Source of the DNA: Bolinopsis microptera
Lineage: Eukaryota > Ctenophora > Tentaculata > Lobata > Bolinopsidae
Length of the DNA: 64,000 bases
Direction: 5' to 3'
NCBI RefSeq assembly: GCF_026151205.1
Contig: NC_087083.1
Location: forward strand, 2,292,036-2,356,035
Positions within the stretch are counted from its first letter, which is position 1, and every line of letters begins with the position of its first letter. This document shows, one piece after another, positions 46,580-59,297 of this stretch. The notes under the pieces were generated by a model that ran no database searches, was not told where the DNA came from, and saw only the letters and a program-made list of their open reading frames with translations. Position numbers and translations under genes: made by a program.

Positions 46580-46805
46580 AGTGTTGTCTTCTTCTCCCAG
46601 ATGTACTCCCCTGACTTTGATGAAGACTGAAGAGTCTAATACATTTTTTTAAGAAACTGGTGAAAAAAGTTGATGCAACAGTGTCAAGAGCCTGTGAAGA
46701 CTGTAGACTGTCGAACGCATTTAATGCATCAACAAGGAGAAATCCTAGGGTGTTTCCGTTGGCAAAGATCTCGGCCATTGAATGGACTGCAGCCTCTTCA
46801 TATAT
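46580..46805 (-). pseudogene. Reverse transcriptase fragment (motif A region)
   Basis: The minus strand reads AAVHSMAEIFANGNT followed by LGFLLVDALNAFDSLQ, matching the pattern around RT motif A (an acidic residue followed by AxNAF) in retrotransposon polymerases. The similarity fades near the ACCAGTTTCTTAAAAAAATG stretch, and neither the upstream nor downstream RT motifs continue. The parent element is unknown. Confidence 0.6.
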
Positions 46806-46825
46806 TATATTATATATGGTTGACC

Positions 46826-46886
46826 ATTGTTAATGGTCTGGCCCGGCGCGGCCCACGCTACTTCGAAGAAATTTAGACGAGTAACA
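46826..46886. repeat. Short dispersed repeat, partner at 48212-48312
   Basis: Both contain ATTGTTAATG, GGCCCG and then CTACTTCGAAGAAATTTAGA. The 48.2-kb copy has an internal extension with GCGGCGCGCGC. Confidence 0.85.
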
Positions 46887-47409
46887 TCAGTCAAATACAT
46901 GGTAGTAGTAATAGATATACATGATTCAAACAATTTCAGGTTTGTAGAGAAACGCTTGCCTTCTAAATGTGTTTAGTTTTCACTGTCAAAAATTCTGAAA
47001 AGAGATTCTATAATAAAATCAACGAGTACCAATAAAATGTAAAAAATAACTTTGGTAAATTTAGTATTATCTGTGACACTGAGACTTATTTTAATTTTTT
47101 AATTTATATGCGGATAAGTTCAAATACAAATTTAACATTTAAACAATTTTCTTGAAAGATTTTTACTTCAAGATCGATTCTTCTGAAAGGGCATTATTAC
47201 TAGCTAGTTCTGGAGGATATATTATTTATTAATGCTTAATTTTCATACAAAGTTATAACAAATTCTTAACATGTCGTACATTTTGGGCCTGGACAGGATT
47301 TATGTTAAAAATGTGAATAAGTGCCTCCGTTGTCAGTCAAACAAAGTTATTACTTTTAAATTTTATGGCAATTTTATACATCAATATTGGAAATATTTAA
47401 TTATGCTTA

Positions 47410-48430
47410 CTAGACTGGTATGGGCGGCGCTAAGCTTGTCATTTTACTTGTTTTTAATTCGGCTGCATTTTCAATTTGTTTATAAACAAGTAAATTAAAA
47501 GCAATTAACAAAATTCGGTCAGGATGAAATCAAATCAAATCAAAAATATAAGTATGTTTGATTGTTGATACCGTTGTCATACGTTGTACGATCCGCCGCG
47601 CACGATGTGCGCGGCTCCCCCTGTATCGTCGAAGCGACCGTGGGGGTCACCACGTAATACAATGATACCGTACTCTATTGAGCTTTAAAATATAGCTGCA
47701 CTTGATAATGTTTAAAAACGCACGCAAAGCCTTGACGGATGATATTTGTTTAATGATTTTTCGAAATAGCGCGCGCAACTTTCTTCAAAAAATATTATAT
47801 AAAAAAAACATTGTTTTACTGGGCGGCGCTCAGCCTGTTATTCCGCCTAATCTCTATTCGGCGATTATGAACATAAATATAATACTTAATAGCCTGGGGT
47901 TCCCAGGCTAGGTAAATATTATCATGATTACAGATTAAGGTTGGAGGACTTCGCCGCTTCGCTGCGCCGCGCGAACTAGCAGTCTTGCTTAATATAATGC
48001 TTTGCATCGTCGATCGTTGCTCTGCTTCGCAAAGCAATAATTTCGATGGGTTGACATCGTCAATCAAAATTAAGGCAAAGTGTTTTATAATAACATACGC
48101 CGCGCGGGCCAGTCAATAAACAATAAACAAAATTAAACAGCATGATCTATTGATCTGAGCAAACTTAATTTGTTCCATCGGCCAGAGCGGGCGCCCACCT
48201 CCGACGGTAATTGACCATTGTTAATGTTTTGGCCCGAAGTGTGCCATCGGGCCATATAATATTTCGAAAAGAAAGCGGCGCGCGCTACTTCGAAGAAATT
48301 TAGACGAGTAAAATCCAAAAGACGGTAACAATCGTGCATGTTGTACTAGCTTACTGTATAGAAGGCTCTAACCAGAGCCCTCTCGCTTGCAATAGCGCGC
48401 TTGCAATAGCGCGCGCGACCAACGAAGGCG
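47410..48430. repeat. Nest of CpG-rich repeat fragments
   Basis: Contains GGGCGGCGCT at 47424 and again at 47820, plus CCGCCGCGCACGATGTGCGCGG and several GCGCGCGC blocks in otherwise AT-rich DNA. The same CpG style occurs at 38.8 kb. Boundaries were not resolved. Confidence 0.5.
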
Positions 48431-50420
48431 GCTAGAATACGGATAATCAAATAGATTTTCAAATCTGTGAAAGCCTGACCTATCTCTCATACATGGCTTG
48501 TAGTTGTCTAAATTAATATTGACTTTACTATGCATTTATTTGATGATAGATCTATCAATTACTAAGTTAAAATTTTGGTGTGTAATACTATTTTAACAGA
48601 CGGCTCTCACGATCTATTTAATTTCACACTCATAAAGTAGAGAAAACATAATTACCACGTCTAAACTAGTACAGTCTTATATGAAGCTACTCCAGAGCCG
48701 TATCTTGAATTAACCATATATTGTACCATGCTGGGGAACCCTGATCTAATACAGATTGTAAACTTTATACCGAGTAGTCCAAAACGGGTTTCGGTATTTT
48801 AGTAACTATCTATCAACAATGAATTTGGGTGGTAGCCTGCTCCTCCTCATGGTCTCCTTAGACTCAAGTCACACTGGTTGATATTCCTCTGACTCCTCTA
48901 TAACTCTGCAGCAAAATTTGTATCATATTAATAATACTGAACATGGTATAATGTTCAATTAATGTCTATAATGCAGAAATTATATGAAAACAAACTATGA
49001 AATAGTACATTCAATCAAACCAAGTGATTTAGGGAGAAAAAGCTGCCATATTACTTGTTTTTGTTTAAGTTCCAGGGCATCTCTTTTCAAATAGATAACT
49101 TCACTATTTTGTTCACGGTCTTTACTTTTATGTTGCCCAGATTGATTGGAATGACTGAATTGGAATTCAGTTATTTTCTTTTTACTTATTGTTTTGCAAT
49201 AAACGTTTTATCAGATAATATGCAGATGCAGCTTCTTAGCGTGTTCATTAACACCATGACTATATTTTGCCTTTTAATTTATTGACCTATTATACCTAGT
49301 GGTAGTTTTATAGACCACATTTAATTTATTAACTTATCATACTTAGTATTTATTTTTGGTGACTGTATCACCCAGTTTTAACATTTGATAATTGTACAGT
49401 TTATTGACGAAACATTGACTGAATGTTATTTTATATTCTAATTTATATTCTAGATATTTTATTTATTTTTCAACAGACGACAACTTCCTGTTTTTTCTTC
49501 TATATTAGTTACTCATATCTCTTGTACAGACTGTTTTACAAGGACATTGACAGATGATACTCACATTAGGCATTCATTATTGCATCTAAATTATTTCACT
49601 TGCATTAGGTTTAGAAATTTATTCTCTGGTTAACAGATTTCAAATGTTTAATCAATTTGTAGTATGACAGTAAGGTATATAAGAAGTTATTTAATTTTGC
49701 TTGGGCTATTATATTGACTATTGAGGTTTAATGATGATATGGAATTTGAATTCTATATAAATTTACACTATGTGGTTGGGGCATTTTGCATAGTAAATAT
49801 GGTTACTACTCCTATATATCATATTATTTGATTGGTATTCGATTTCTGATTATTTCTTAGGAATATGATTATTATATCTCAATTTGGCTTTAGGTAGGGT
49901 GCCCCGCTAAAAGAACTGGATTCTTCCAGGAAGCATCCCGTGCACAGACCTTGGTCTACATATATATTAAATTATTAACCATTCATTCTGTATGTGCACG
50001 AAAATTTATTTCAATCAAAATGCATGTATTTGGTGTGGTCGCCTGTTTAGTTTCATTCTACCTGACTTTGTAGATATTTAGATTCTTAGCATGAACCATA
50101 AATTCTGTTTTTTATCACTGTAGTTCTTGAGTTGTTTGAACCCACAAATCTTGCGTTTTCGAATTCTTGACACTGCATCACACTACAAATGGATGCACTA
50201 ATCTCAATCTCCATAAAGTGCATTTTAAAATGGTGAATCCTTGTCTAACAAGACAATCCCAAAATATTTAGCAAGTATGAACGCTTGTTATTTATAGACC
50301 TTTGTTGTTTTATTGAAAATAAATATCTGTTCCTTCGCCTCTAGCAAGGGTCTCCATTCTCCAACGGATGGCCTGACTACATTTAAAATTTACTGCAAGG
50401 AGTGTAGGCAATAACAAATT
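48431..50420. other. AT-rich intergenic DNA, nothing recognised
   Basis: No supported gene or element. The 76-codon ORF at 49055 is hydrophobic, low-complexity and unrecognised. Confidence 0.5.
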
Positions 50421-50454
50421 AGATCACAATATTATGTTTTTAGGTGCCTCACAT

Positions 50455-51001
50455 GGGGTGGGCGACAATTGCCCCCCGACAATTGACCCCCCTGACAATT
50501 GACCCCGACAAATGACCCCCCTAACCGTAACCCTAACCCTAACCCTAACCCTAACCCTAACCCTAACCCTAACCCTAACCCTAACCTTAACCTTAACCCT
50601 AACCCTAACCTTAACCTTAACACTAACCCTAACCCTAACCTTAACCTTAGTTCCTAACCCTAACCCTATCAATTGACCCTGACCCTGACCCTGACCCTGA
50701 CCCTGACCCTGACCCTGACCCTGACCCTGACCCTGACCCTGACCCTGACCCTGACCCTGACCCTGACCCTGACCCTGACCCTGACCCTGACCCTGACCCT
50801 GACCCTGACCCTGACCCTGACCCTGACCCTGACCCTGACCCTGACCCTGACCCTGACCCTGACCCTGACCCTGACCCTGACCCTGACCCTGATAAAACAA
50901 CCAATCAATTGAACTCAGTGTAATTGTACATGGGGGGTAAATTGTTGGTGGTCAATTGTTGGGGGGGTTTATTGGCGGGGGGTCAATTGTTGCGGTACAT
51001 G
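50455..51001. repeat. Telomere-like array bracketed by inverted repeats
   Basis: Left border: three to four copies of GACAATTGACCCCC. Then about 150 bp of CCCTAA-type repeats with CCTTAA variants, then 36 near-perfect CCCTGA units (50676-50891). Right border: three copies of GGGGTCAATTGTT, the reverse complement of the left motif. All long ORFs here are repeat artefacts. Confidence 0.93.
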
Positions 51002-51159
51002 GTCATTAACCACTGCTTCTCTGGTTTGAGTCAGTGTGGGCAAAATTTGTTCAATCAATGATAACTTTACATCACAAACCTTGTAGGTATCTCTATTATA
51101 ATTCAAAGAATTGTTTTTGTACGTACACTGTACGACCACACCGTGCAAAATGATGTATA

Positions 51160-51173
51160 GTAACCATGGTAAC
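51160..51173. promoter_or_regulatory. RFX X-box-like palindrome upstream of the 51.4-kb gene
   Basis: GTAACCATGGTAAC is a perfect inverted pair of X-box half-sites with a 2-nt spacer, about 270 bp upstream of the first plausible ATG and 210 bp upstream of a TATA-like box. Confidence 0.45.
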
Positions 51174-51370
51174 GGTGTCAAAACGCGCACGTGCACTTGC
51201 AATGATTATTTTAACGTAATTTTGGTTTTCTGGTAAATACGTCGTGTTTAAAGTGTTTTCATTTAAATCGGCTGTATTTTTGGTTGGGGTGGATATTTTT
51301 GTATGCGATTAAAACTTTATTTCATAGAATACTATTAGCTTCCTCCCTGTTACCACGTGCTTTCTATTAC

Positions 51371-51377
51371 TATATAA
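51371..51377 (+). promoter_or_regulatory. TATA box of the 51.4-kb gene
   Basis: TATATAA, followed about 30 bp later by a pyrimidine-rich TTTTCTCTTCAGC that could be an initiator, or alternatively a splice acceptor (cis, or trans-spliced leader). Confidence 0.4.
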
Positions 51378-51433
51378 TGTCAGAGTGAAATCTCTAATAT
51401 TTTCTCTTCAGCAATGGTTTGGGTTGAAAAGGT

Positions 51434-52108
51434 ATGACACAATGTGAACGGTTTAAACGAGCCAAGTTCTTGTTGGAATGTTACCAACTGTCGGATAAGA
51501 TGGGTGCTATACAAAGTCAACTTAAAAGTAGGAAAGCCAGAAGACAAGAGAGGAAGCAGGCAAAACAGCAGCAGCAAGCAGCTAACTCTGGATCAGTTGG
51601 TGATAAAGAAAGTGTCGATGCTAATGAGGCCTTATCGCCATCTAGCAAGAGGAAAATTGGCACTTTCCTGAAAAATCTTTCTCCTCGACCCAGGACTAAA
51701 AATGATAATTCACGTGAGGCTGTGTCTGTTCCAAATGAAAAGGAAACCCCAACGATAGATAATGAAAGGACAGAGCAGAACAATAATCATTTGAGTGAGA
51801 AGAATTACTTACAATCAGACAGCCAAGCAGATTCTGCAATAAACTTAGACAATCAGTCAGATTCCGCTATCCAGATCATTGACAGGGACAATTCTGAGAA
51901 TTTTAAAGAATTGAATTCAGAGCCTGTTGTTGATTCATCAGAGGTTGCCAATTGCACATCAGTGAATCCAGAAATTACCACAAACAGCATTGTTGTCGAG
52001 AACGAGACTGAAGAGTGTGCTGCAGACAATCAAGATGATGTACCTGTTATTGTCAATGAAAACGCTGAACCTGATGAAAATGAAGATCATGGATCTACTA
52101 AATATTTG
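51434..52108 (+). CDS. First coding exon of an unknown acidic, Ser/Asn-rich protein
   Basis: 225 complete codons ending in phase 0 at a strong donor (TATTTG/GTGAGT). I do not recognise the protein. Residues 1-22 begin MTQCERFKRAKF; an internal ATG at 51500 begins MGAIQSQLKSRKARRQERK, which fits an N-myristoylation signal (Gly2, Ser6) followed by a basic patch and a Gln run. Then come SPSSKRKIGTFLKNLSPRPR (possible phosphosites) and a long acidic, Asn/Ser/Glu-rich disordered region. A 7-codon upstream ORF at 51414 overlaps the 51434 ATG and could favour leaky scanning to 51500. A plausible membrane-anchored adaptor, but that is inference. Confidence 0.72.
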
Positions 52109-52567
52109 GTGAGTTTAAGTCATTTTGGTTGTAAAATTTTGCTAATTAAATACATAGTCATAAAATAACCTGTTTATAAAATTAACCAATATGCTAAGCA
52201 ACAACACATGTTTTGTAATTTACGGAAAATTTTATCAATGTCTAAAAGTTTAATATTCTTTTAAGATTACGATTTTCACGAATTATTACTCTACCACTGA
52301 TCATAGTGGTGAAATTGGAATTTTTAGTTTTCCGTCCTATTTAGAACTAGATTATATAATTATATATAATATTATGAATTATGATATTGCAAGCAATGAA
52401 ATCCCAAAAACAAATTGCATAATTATGTATTTCTTTATATCTGGAAATATGGCCTGGTTTTAAATTCACATTCACTTAAGAGTGAATTCACATTTCTTGG
52501 GTTTTTTTTCTAAGCATGTGTACATTTTTGAACCGTTCTTCGAAAAGTAAACTTCTGACTTATCCAG

Positions 52568-52616
52568 GCTGTCGAAGGTCAAAGTGATACTGGAATCAGT
52601 GATATCTCTGGTACAG
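52568..52616 (+). CDS. Second exon of the 51.4-kb gene
   Basis: Acceptor CTTATCCAG and donor ACAG/GTGAGT bracket 49 bp. In phase with exon 1 this reads AVEGQSDTGISDISGT and exits in phase 1. It continues the acidic Ser-rich character of exon 1. Confidence 0.65.
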
Positions 52617-53095
52617 GTGAGTTTTATCTCCAAGGCCTGACACGTACAAGTGGTGATTGATTGGGGACCAGCTTTTGGTACACTGGTTAATGTTTACTAT
52701 AATATTAAAGTATTACAATTACATAAAATTAGATAAATATAAATTCCCTTTGCTTAGGACGTACCAAAATATCCAAAAATGAAACGATGCACCTTAGCAC
52801 ACAACACAATACATAAACAACTGGCAGTGTATCCTCAGAAAAGAGCCCTATAGATAAACCTGGCCTGGGTGAGACCTGCATTGCGATTGCTATTCAGCGA
52901 TGTGTGCTCTACAAGTCATCACATACCTGAGTTACAATCACGGTTGCAGTTGTATAACTCACAATTAAAAGTTCCTCGTTATCGGCCGAAATCAACAAAT
53001 ACACGCCGAAATCAACTAATACACGCAACAGCCATAGATAAGAGCCTTATAGTACACTTAAATCGAAGAAATATGGATATCAAAAACACTATATG

Positions 53096-53935
53096 TTACA
53101 TCTTGACCTTATCTACACTTAAAATCTTGCCGTCTCTGATATAATGATACTTTGTTGGCTGAGCAGTAATCATTTCCTTCATTTTTACAACAAGTTTCTG
53201 GTGAGCTGCTTTCTCCTCCCTATTTCTGTCAGGTGTGATGTACCATGTGTGGTACGCTACATAATTAGATTTCTTCAGATTTCTTGCTCGAGCAAGAACC
53301 ATTTTGACTGATTCCGTGCAAGCCAATGTCACTTTTAACGGTCTTGGTTTACCACTATCTGCAGGTTTTTTAATCCCGATCAAACTTGCTGCCACCACTT
53401 GAGGATCACACCCCGATGATTCCCAAATTTCGGTAATCACTTCTTCTGCCACTATATGTGGATCACTGCCGTAATTCTCTGGCACACCGTAAACAATGAA
53501 ATTCTTACTGCGGACGTCATCTTCAACTACAGTTTTCACAGCTGTCTTTATACTGTCAATCGACGGAGCACTGGTAGTTGTTTCACAGTTCTCCTTCACG
53601 ATGTCGCACCATGTTTTTTTCATCTCAGTTTGTACAGTTTGCTGGACAGAGTCGAGCTCTTTCTGTTGCTGTTTGATAAGATCCTTCTGATAATTAAGCT
53701 GCTCTGATTTCAGTCTGTCTATCGTACTGGCCGCAGATTTACATAGTTCAATATTGCCTGTCATCAATTTAGAAAGTTTTTCAACAGCATTAGCCAAGGG
53801 GTCTTTCGTAATGGCCATTAATCTCGAATGATTCAGCTCTGTAACGGTTTGAGTTTTCGAGAGTTTCAAAATGTCATACAACGCCACTGATAACTCTTTT
53901 TCGAGTCTGTTCAAATTTTCCACAGTGAAGTCCAT
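53096..53935 (-). CDS. LINE ORF1 protein (coiled coil plus RRM-like domain), 279 aa, intact
   Basis: The start is the ATG at 53935 (MDFTVENLNRLEKEL); six further codons upstream start at TTG. Residues 1-110 form a long helix with a Gln/Lys-rich coiled coil. Residues 141-150 (VRSKNFIVYG) followed by VPENYG open an RRM-like domain. PRPLKVTLACTESVKMVLAR and LKKSNYVAYHTWYITPDRNR, then HYIRDGKIL, are the C-terminal pattern of L1/CR1-type ORF1 proteins, which coat element RNA. No ORF2 follows within 230 bp. It lies antisense inside the apparent second intron of the 51.4-kb gene. It is unrelated in layout to the ORF1 at 26478. Confidence 0.82.
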   Translation of the reverse strand: MDFTVENLNRLEKELSVALYDILKLSKTQTVTELNHSRLMAITKDPLANAVEKLSKLMTGNIELCKSAASTIDRLKSEQLNYQKDLIKQQQKELDSVQQTVQTEMKKTWCDIVKENCETTTSAPSIDSIKTAVKTVVEDDVRSKNFIVYGVPENYGSDPHIVAEEVITEIWESSGCDPQVVAASLIGIKKPADSGKPRPLKVTLACTESVKMVLARARNLKKSNYVAYHTWYITPDRNREEKAAHQKLVVKMKEMITAQPTKYHYIRDGKILSVDKVKM

Positions 53936-54940
53936 TGTACAAAGCAAAGGCAAGCTGAGTAGCTGGCGTGTCGATGTAAAGATAAAACAACTGATAAGAG
54001 AGCAATTAAAACTGTTGCAAATGCTAGAATAACTGATTGTAACTGGTTATATTCCTCATATTTTAATACATAATTATATAGTATTTATTAACTTATTTAT
54101 AATTATAATAATTATATAATACTAAAATAAAAGTATTTATCAAATTTCTGACATACTCAATGACCGATAATTGAACCACAAATTCTAAAATAACGTAGGA
54201 AATTTATCCACTGCACATTACAGCCAATTTCAACTGGATCATTCGAATTTCTGCGGTGTGAGCCGAAAGGGGACAAGCCAATAAACATTTCAGTTCATTC
54301 CATAATGTCATGATACTTAGCTAATATTCTCTTTTATTTGAATGTGTACAGCATCTGACACCATGTCATGTTTCGTTATCCTTCTCATTTACATAAACAC
54401 CAGTGTTATGAAGTATTATAAAGGTATTATAAAGGTGTTACATATAATATATAATATTGTTATATTATATGTTATATATGTTATAAACCAGGCAAAGTTT
54501 TAAACTCACTGCTGGTGACACACCTCCAGAAAAACATCCAGTGTAGTTTACAATTCACAGCAATGATAAATGTGATAATCATTATAACATAATGATAATA
54601 ATATAATAATTAATAAGTAGTACCGACATGTGACACCACAAGTTGTTCTCCAATTATGAAGATGTAAGTCTTCGCGCGCGTGTACTTTAGTAGGTTTCCT
54701 CTTGATAATCTTATCAGGCACTCTCCGGTTAGCTGGTTATTCCTGGCGTAGTTTTGTTACGTATTGGTTTATGTAGTGTTACTATCACACTGCTGCGGGT
54801 AATGATATTTGCCAAGCTTGGTTTTGTTTTGATTCGTTTGGTTGGTTGGAATACGGCGTGTGGTGTGCTGTCACGTGATAGTAAAATTTATCTTTTTTCG
54901 TAGATTAGATTTGGTTTTGAGAGGTTTTGAGACGGCTTGA

Positions 54941-55280
<340 letters not shown>

Positions 55281-55704
55281 TCCTTACATCTTTGTTCATA
55301 GTTAATGTTAGTGTTGTCATTACAATATTGCTAATGTGTGGGAGGCTCTGCTTGAAGTAGATGCGTTTTGGATAAAGTTCAGTTACACGTCATTATCTTT
55401 ATCAAAAAGTACGGACTGTAAAGTCCACAATTTCAGTCCTGCAACTTTAGAAGGTAACCTTAAGATCAGTGAAACATATCATACAAGATATAACTCAACA
55501 GCCTGTGTACAAGATACAAATGAGTTGCTGGCATTCCCGGCTCAATGTAAACCGTCATGCAGTCGATCATTTGCCCCCTTTCTTACACCAAAAACGTTAT
55601 GCTTCTGTCTTTCTGTGTTAGGGATCATGGTTTTGAGAGGGTCATGGTTTTGTAAACACTGTTAAACTAAACTGTGGACTAAAATAGAGCAGATGATGTA
55701 ATTT

Positions 55705-55830
55705 TACGAGAAAAAGAGAGAGAGAGAGGGGAGGGGGGAGAGAGAAATATAGGGGGGGGGGAATATAGAGGGGAGGATATAGAGGGGGGAGGGTGGTGGA
55801 GAGAGAAATATAGGGGGGGGGAGGGTGAGA
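55705..55830. repeat. Purine-rich GA/G tract
   Basis: AGAGAG and GGGGGG blocks with repeated AATATAGGGGGG units. Confidence 0.9.
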
Positions 55831-56195
55831 TGGGGTTCTCATCAGAGTGAAGTAAAATGAATGAACACTTCCTGCGTGTATGGACCTAACAATATGATAA
55901 TGTAATATAATATCATGTTTACCGCTGCACTGTATAACTACATGTACTTGTAATTTATATAATCCGCAGATTGGTGCACATTGCACATGATAATGTAGGT
56001 TCGAAAGTATTTGAATTTCGCGGACGAAAGTGGGTTTTTCATTTAATGAAACTAAGTATGAATATCAGCAAAAGGATTATTTCATCTTCATGACCAATCC
56101 AAACCCGTAATTATCGTCACGTGTAAAATATTGTTTAATCTCCTCAAGTTCCCTCAGATGTCCACTTCCAGATAATATATTATGTGTTAAATGCT

Positions 56196-56520
56196 GACAC
56201 ATTACACATTACACATTACACATTACACATTACACATTAAACATTACACATTACACATTACACATTACACATTACACATTACACGTTACACGTTACACGT
56301 TACACGTTACACGTTACACGTTACACGTTACACGTTACACGTTACACGTTACACGTTACACGCTACACATTACACATTACACATTACACATTCCACATTG
56401 CACATTGCACATTACACATTACACATTACACATTACACATTACACATTACACATTACACATTACACATTACACATTACACATTACACATTACACATTACA
56501 CATTACACATTACACATTAA
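56196..56520. repeat. (CATTACA)n 7-mer array with a CGTTACA core
   Basis: About 46 units. The central 13 units carry CGTTACA instead of CATTACA, showing local homogenisation. A T-to-C step at one base creates periodic CpG only in the core. Confidence 0.96.
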
Positions 56521-56867
56521 ACGCCTTCAAACTGCCTAAAATACACACGACACAGTTACTCAAACCGGTTAATTAACTAAATATGCAGGTTGCATACCGC
56601 TTCCTTTTTACCTACCACTGGACACGCTTCTGTGCATTTTCTTGTAGCTTTGTCATCATGCCACATAATATGTATAATGTTGGCTTGTGAAAATTCTAAC
56701 ATTTTTTATTCGGCAGCATAAATGGCACTTTTCCTTCTTGATTTGTCTATAAGATTTATCTATTAATCAATATGATATAATAATATGAAGTATGTATAAT
56801 GTGGTTTCAGGAAGCAAGGTTATCTTTTATACTAAGTGATAAAATAAATATGCTTTTATTTTTACAG

Positions 56868-56882
56868 GTCATCTGGCACAAG
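56868..56882 (+). CDS. Possible 15-nt microexon of the 51.4-kb gene
   Basis: TTTTATTTTTACAG precedes GTCATCTGGCACAAG, which is followed by GTAATC. It enters and leaves in phase 1, matching the exit phase of exon 2. Small size and a long distance (4.3 kb) keep confidence low. Confidence 0.25.
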
Positions 56883-57333
56883 GTAATCCTTTCAGACTGA
56901 TTAGCGCTTGATTAAAAACGTCGGAGCACAATTTTAAACTCGATTTTTGGGCCTTTGATCGTTTTCCAAAGATTTTGAGTAATTGAGCACGATACGTACA
57001 TAATTAAGTAATCCAAAATCTGAAATGTCAGTGGAAAGTGAATTTTGAGCTGGTCTCGGTTTTTTAATGATCAATTACATGATTACAATTAATTATAGTA
57101 CATTATATTAATTATATCAAAGCAACTTAAAGCTTTTAAGACCAAACGAATAATGTCTAGCCAACCCAACATCCCTCAAGCCATACCTTCACATTCATTT
57201 CCAATTAAATACAACTCTCATTATATATAATACAATACTCCATATTATATTATATCATTGCTATATTATAATATAACATAAAATATACCCGCAGTCCAAT
57301 AGATAAATATATAATATGAAATATAATATCCAA

Positions 57334-57985
57334 TCTCTCCCTCTCTCCCTCTCTCCCTCTCTCCCTCTCTCCCTCTCTCCCTCTCTCCCTCTCTCCCTCT
57401 CTCCCTCTCTCCCTCTCTCCCTCTCTCCCTCTCTCCCTCTCTCCCTCTCTCCCTCTCTCCCTCTCTCCCTCTCTCCCTCTCTCCCTCTCTCCCTCTCTCC
57501 CTCTCTCCCTCTCTCCCTCTCTCCCTCTCTCCCTCTCTCCCTCTCTCCCTCTCTCCCTCTCTCCCTCTCTCCCTCTCTCCCTCTCTCCCTCTCTCCCTCT
57601 CTCCCTCTCTCCCTCTCTCCCTCTCTCCCTCTCTCCCTCTCTCCCTCTCTCCCTCTCTCCCTCTCTCCCTCTCTCCCTCTCTCCCTCTCTCCCTCTCTCC
57701 CTCTCTCCCTCTCTCCCTCTCTCCCTCTCTCCCTCTCTCCTCTCTCTCCTCTCTCCCTCTCTCCCTCTCTCTCCTCTCTCCCTCTCTCCCTCTCTCTCTC
57801 TCTCCCTCTCTCCCTCTCTCCCTCTCTCCTCTCTCTCTCTCTCTCCTCTCTCCTCTCTCTCTCTCTCTCTCCTCTCTCCCTCTCTCCCTCTCTCCCTCTC
57901 TCCCTCTCTCCCTCTCTCCCTCTCTCCCTCTCTCCTCTCTCCCTCTCCCCCTATATCCCTCTCTCCCTCTCTCCCTCTCTCCCTC
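57334..57985. repeat. (CCCTCTCT)n pyrimidine array, about 80 units
   Basis: The 8-bp unit is almost perfect for about 400 bp, then shows CTCTCTCC length variants from 57740. It is the complementary type to the arrays at 62195-62780 and 63690-64000. Confidence 0.97.
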
Positions 57986-58808
57986 TCCTCACCCTCCTTA
58001 GTCCTGGTCCCTCTCTGCAGCTGCTCTCTCTCAAGCTCGTCTCATGACTGCTCTTCTTCCAACATCTGTGTCCCTCAACTCTGCTCATTGACGTGTCCGC
58101 TGGATACTCCCGTCTCTCTGATCTACCATCTCTGTCTGCTCTTACCTCAATCTGAACTGATTCTTCCTGTTCGAGGTCTATGTTCTCTCTCTCTTCATCT
58201 TCTTGTTTATCATGTACACCTGCCTTTCTATTCACTTGTTTTTAGGTTCTAATAAATTCTGTCATTTCTTTCTCTATTCGTCATTTTCCTTGGATCCTCA
58301 ATTTTTTCTCTCTTTTGTCCGTTGTTTACCTCACAAGCTATTAGATTGATTGTGCTCGGAGGGGTTTTAGACGTCGCATTTGTTCTCCAGAAATAATTGG
58401 TTTTGTGTCCCATACAACTCAATACGTCTTGAGTACTTTCGTTTGCTCTGAAAACTACTTGAACTGTTTATGCTGTTACCGAAGGCTGAGGGTTAGAGAG
58501 GCTGGTGAAGAAGACTTTTTTAATGGAACAATGCCGCAGAATCTTTTTTTGAGTGATTAATTAGTCAGTTTGTCCTTTTGGACATTTTCTTGATAATTTC
58601 TTCTCTATTTCCTTTTTTTCAACAAGCACCCCGAGTTTTAAGTCTCATTTCCCGAATTTTTTCGTGTAACCAACTTAACTTTCTCAAACACACAGGAACT
58701 GCACCAAAACAACACAGCATACGCAGAACCCAGTGAACACACCCACCAATAAAACTCTCAACATACAACACCCCTAATCATCCCAACTATCACGTCAACA
58801 ACACTCTA

Positions 58809-59113
<305 letters not shown>

Positions 59114-59297
59114 GTGTGTACATGTTCAATGTTAACAAGTCCTCGCTCGGTATAGTGTTGAAATATACCCCACTAAAATGTGCTGTAGAAATATGCGGTA
59201 TATAATATATCAGTTTTGTACTTCGTTTTGCTTTGCTACGCGAGATACAACGTTACTTGACTGTTTGTCCTTCTGAGTTAACGTATTGTACGTATCA

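Noticed and set aside
47271-47498. 75-codon ATG-initiated ORF
   Set aside because: AT-rich, hydrophobic, overlaps a dispersed repeat edge and shows no domain.
50424-50912. Long ORFs of GQ, GS, RV and TL repeats
   Set aside because: They are translations of the CCCTGA/CCCTAA arrays. All frames are open because the 6-bp unit contains no stop.
57316-58047. 243-codon SLSP-repeat ORF and the purine-array ORF at 62181-63026
   Set aside because: Pure translation of CCCTCTCT or GGGAGAGA microsatellites; no start context or unique sequence.
58000-58235. Charged minus-strand ORF beside the CCCTCTCT array
   Set aside because: CT-biased sequence makes Glu/Arg-rich frames on the other strand; no splice or start support.
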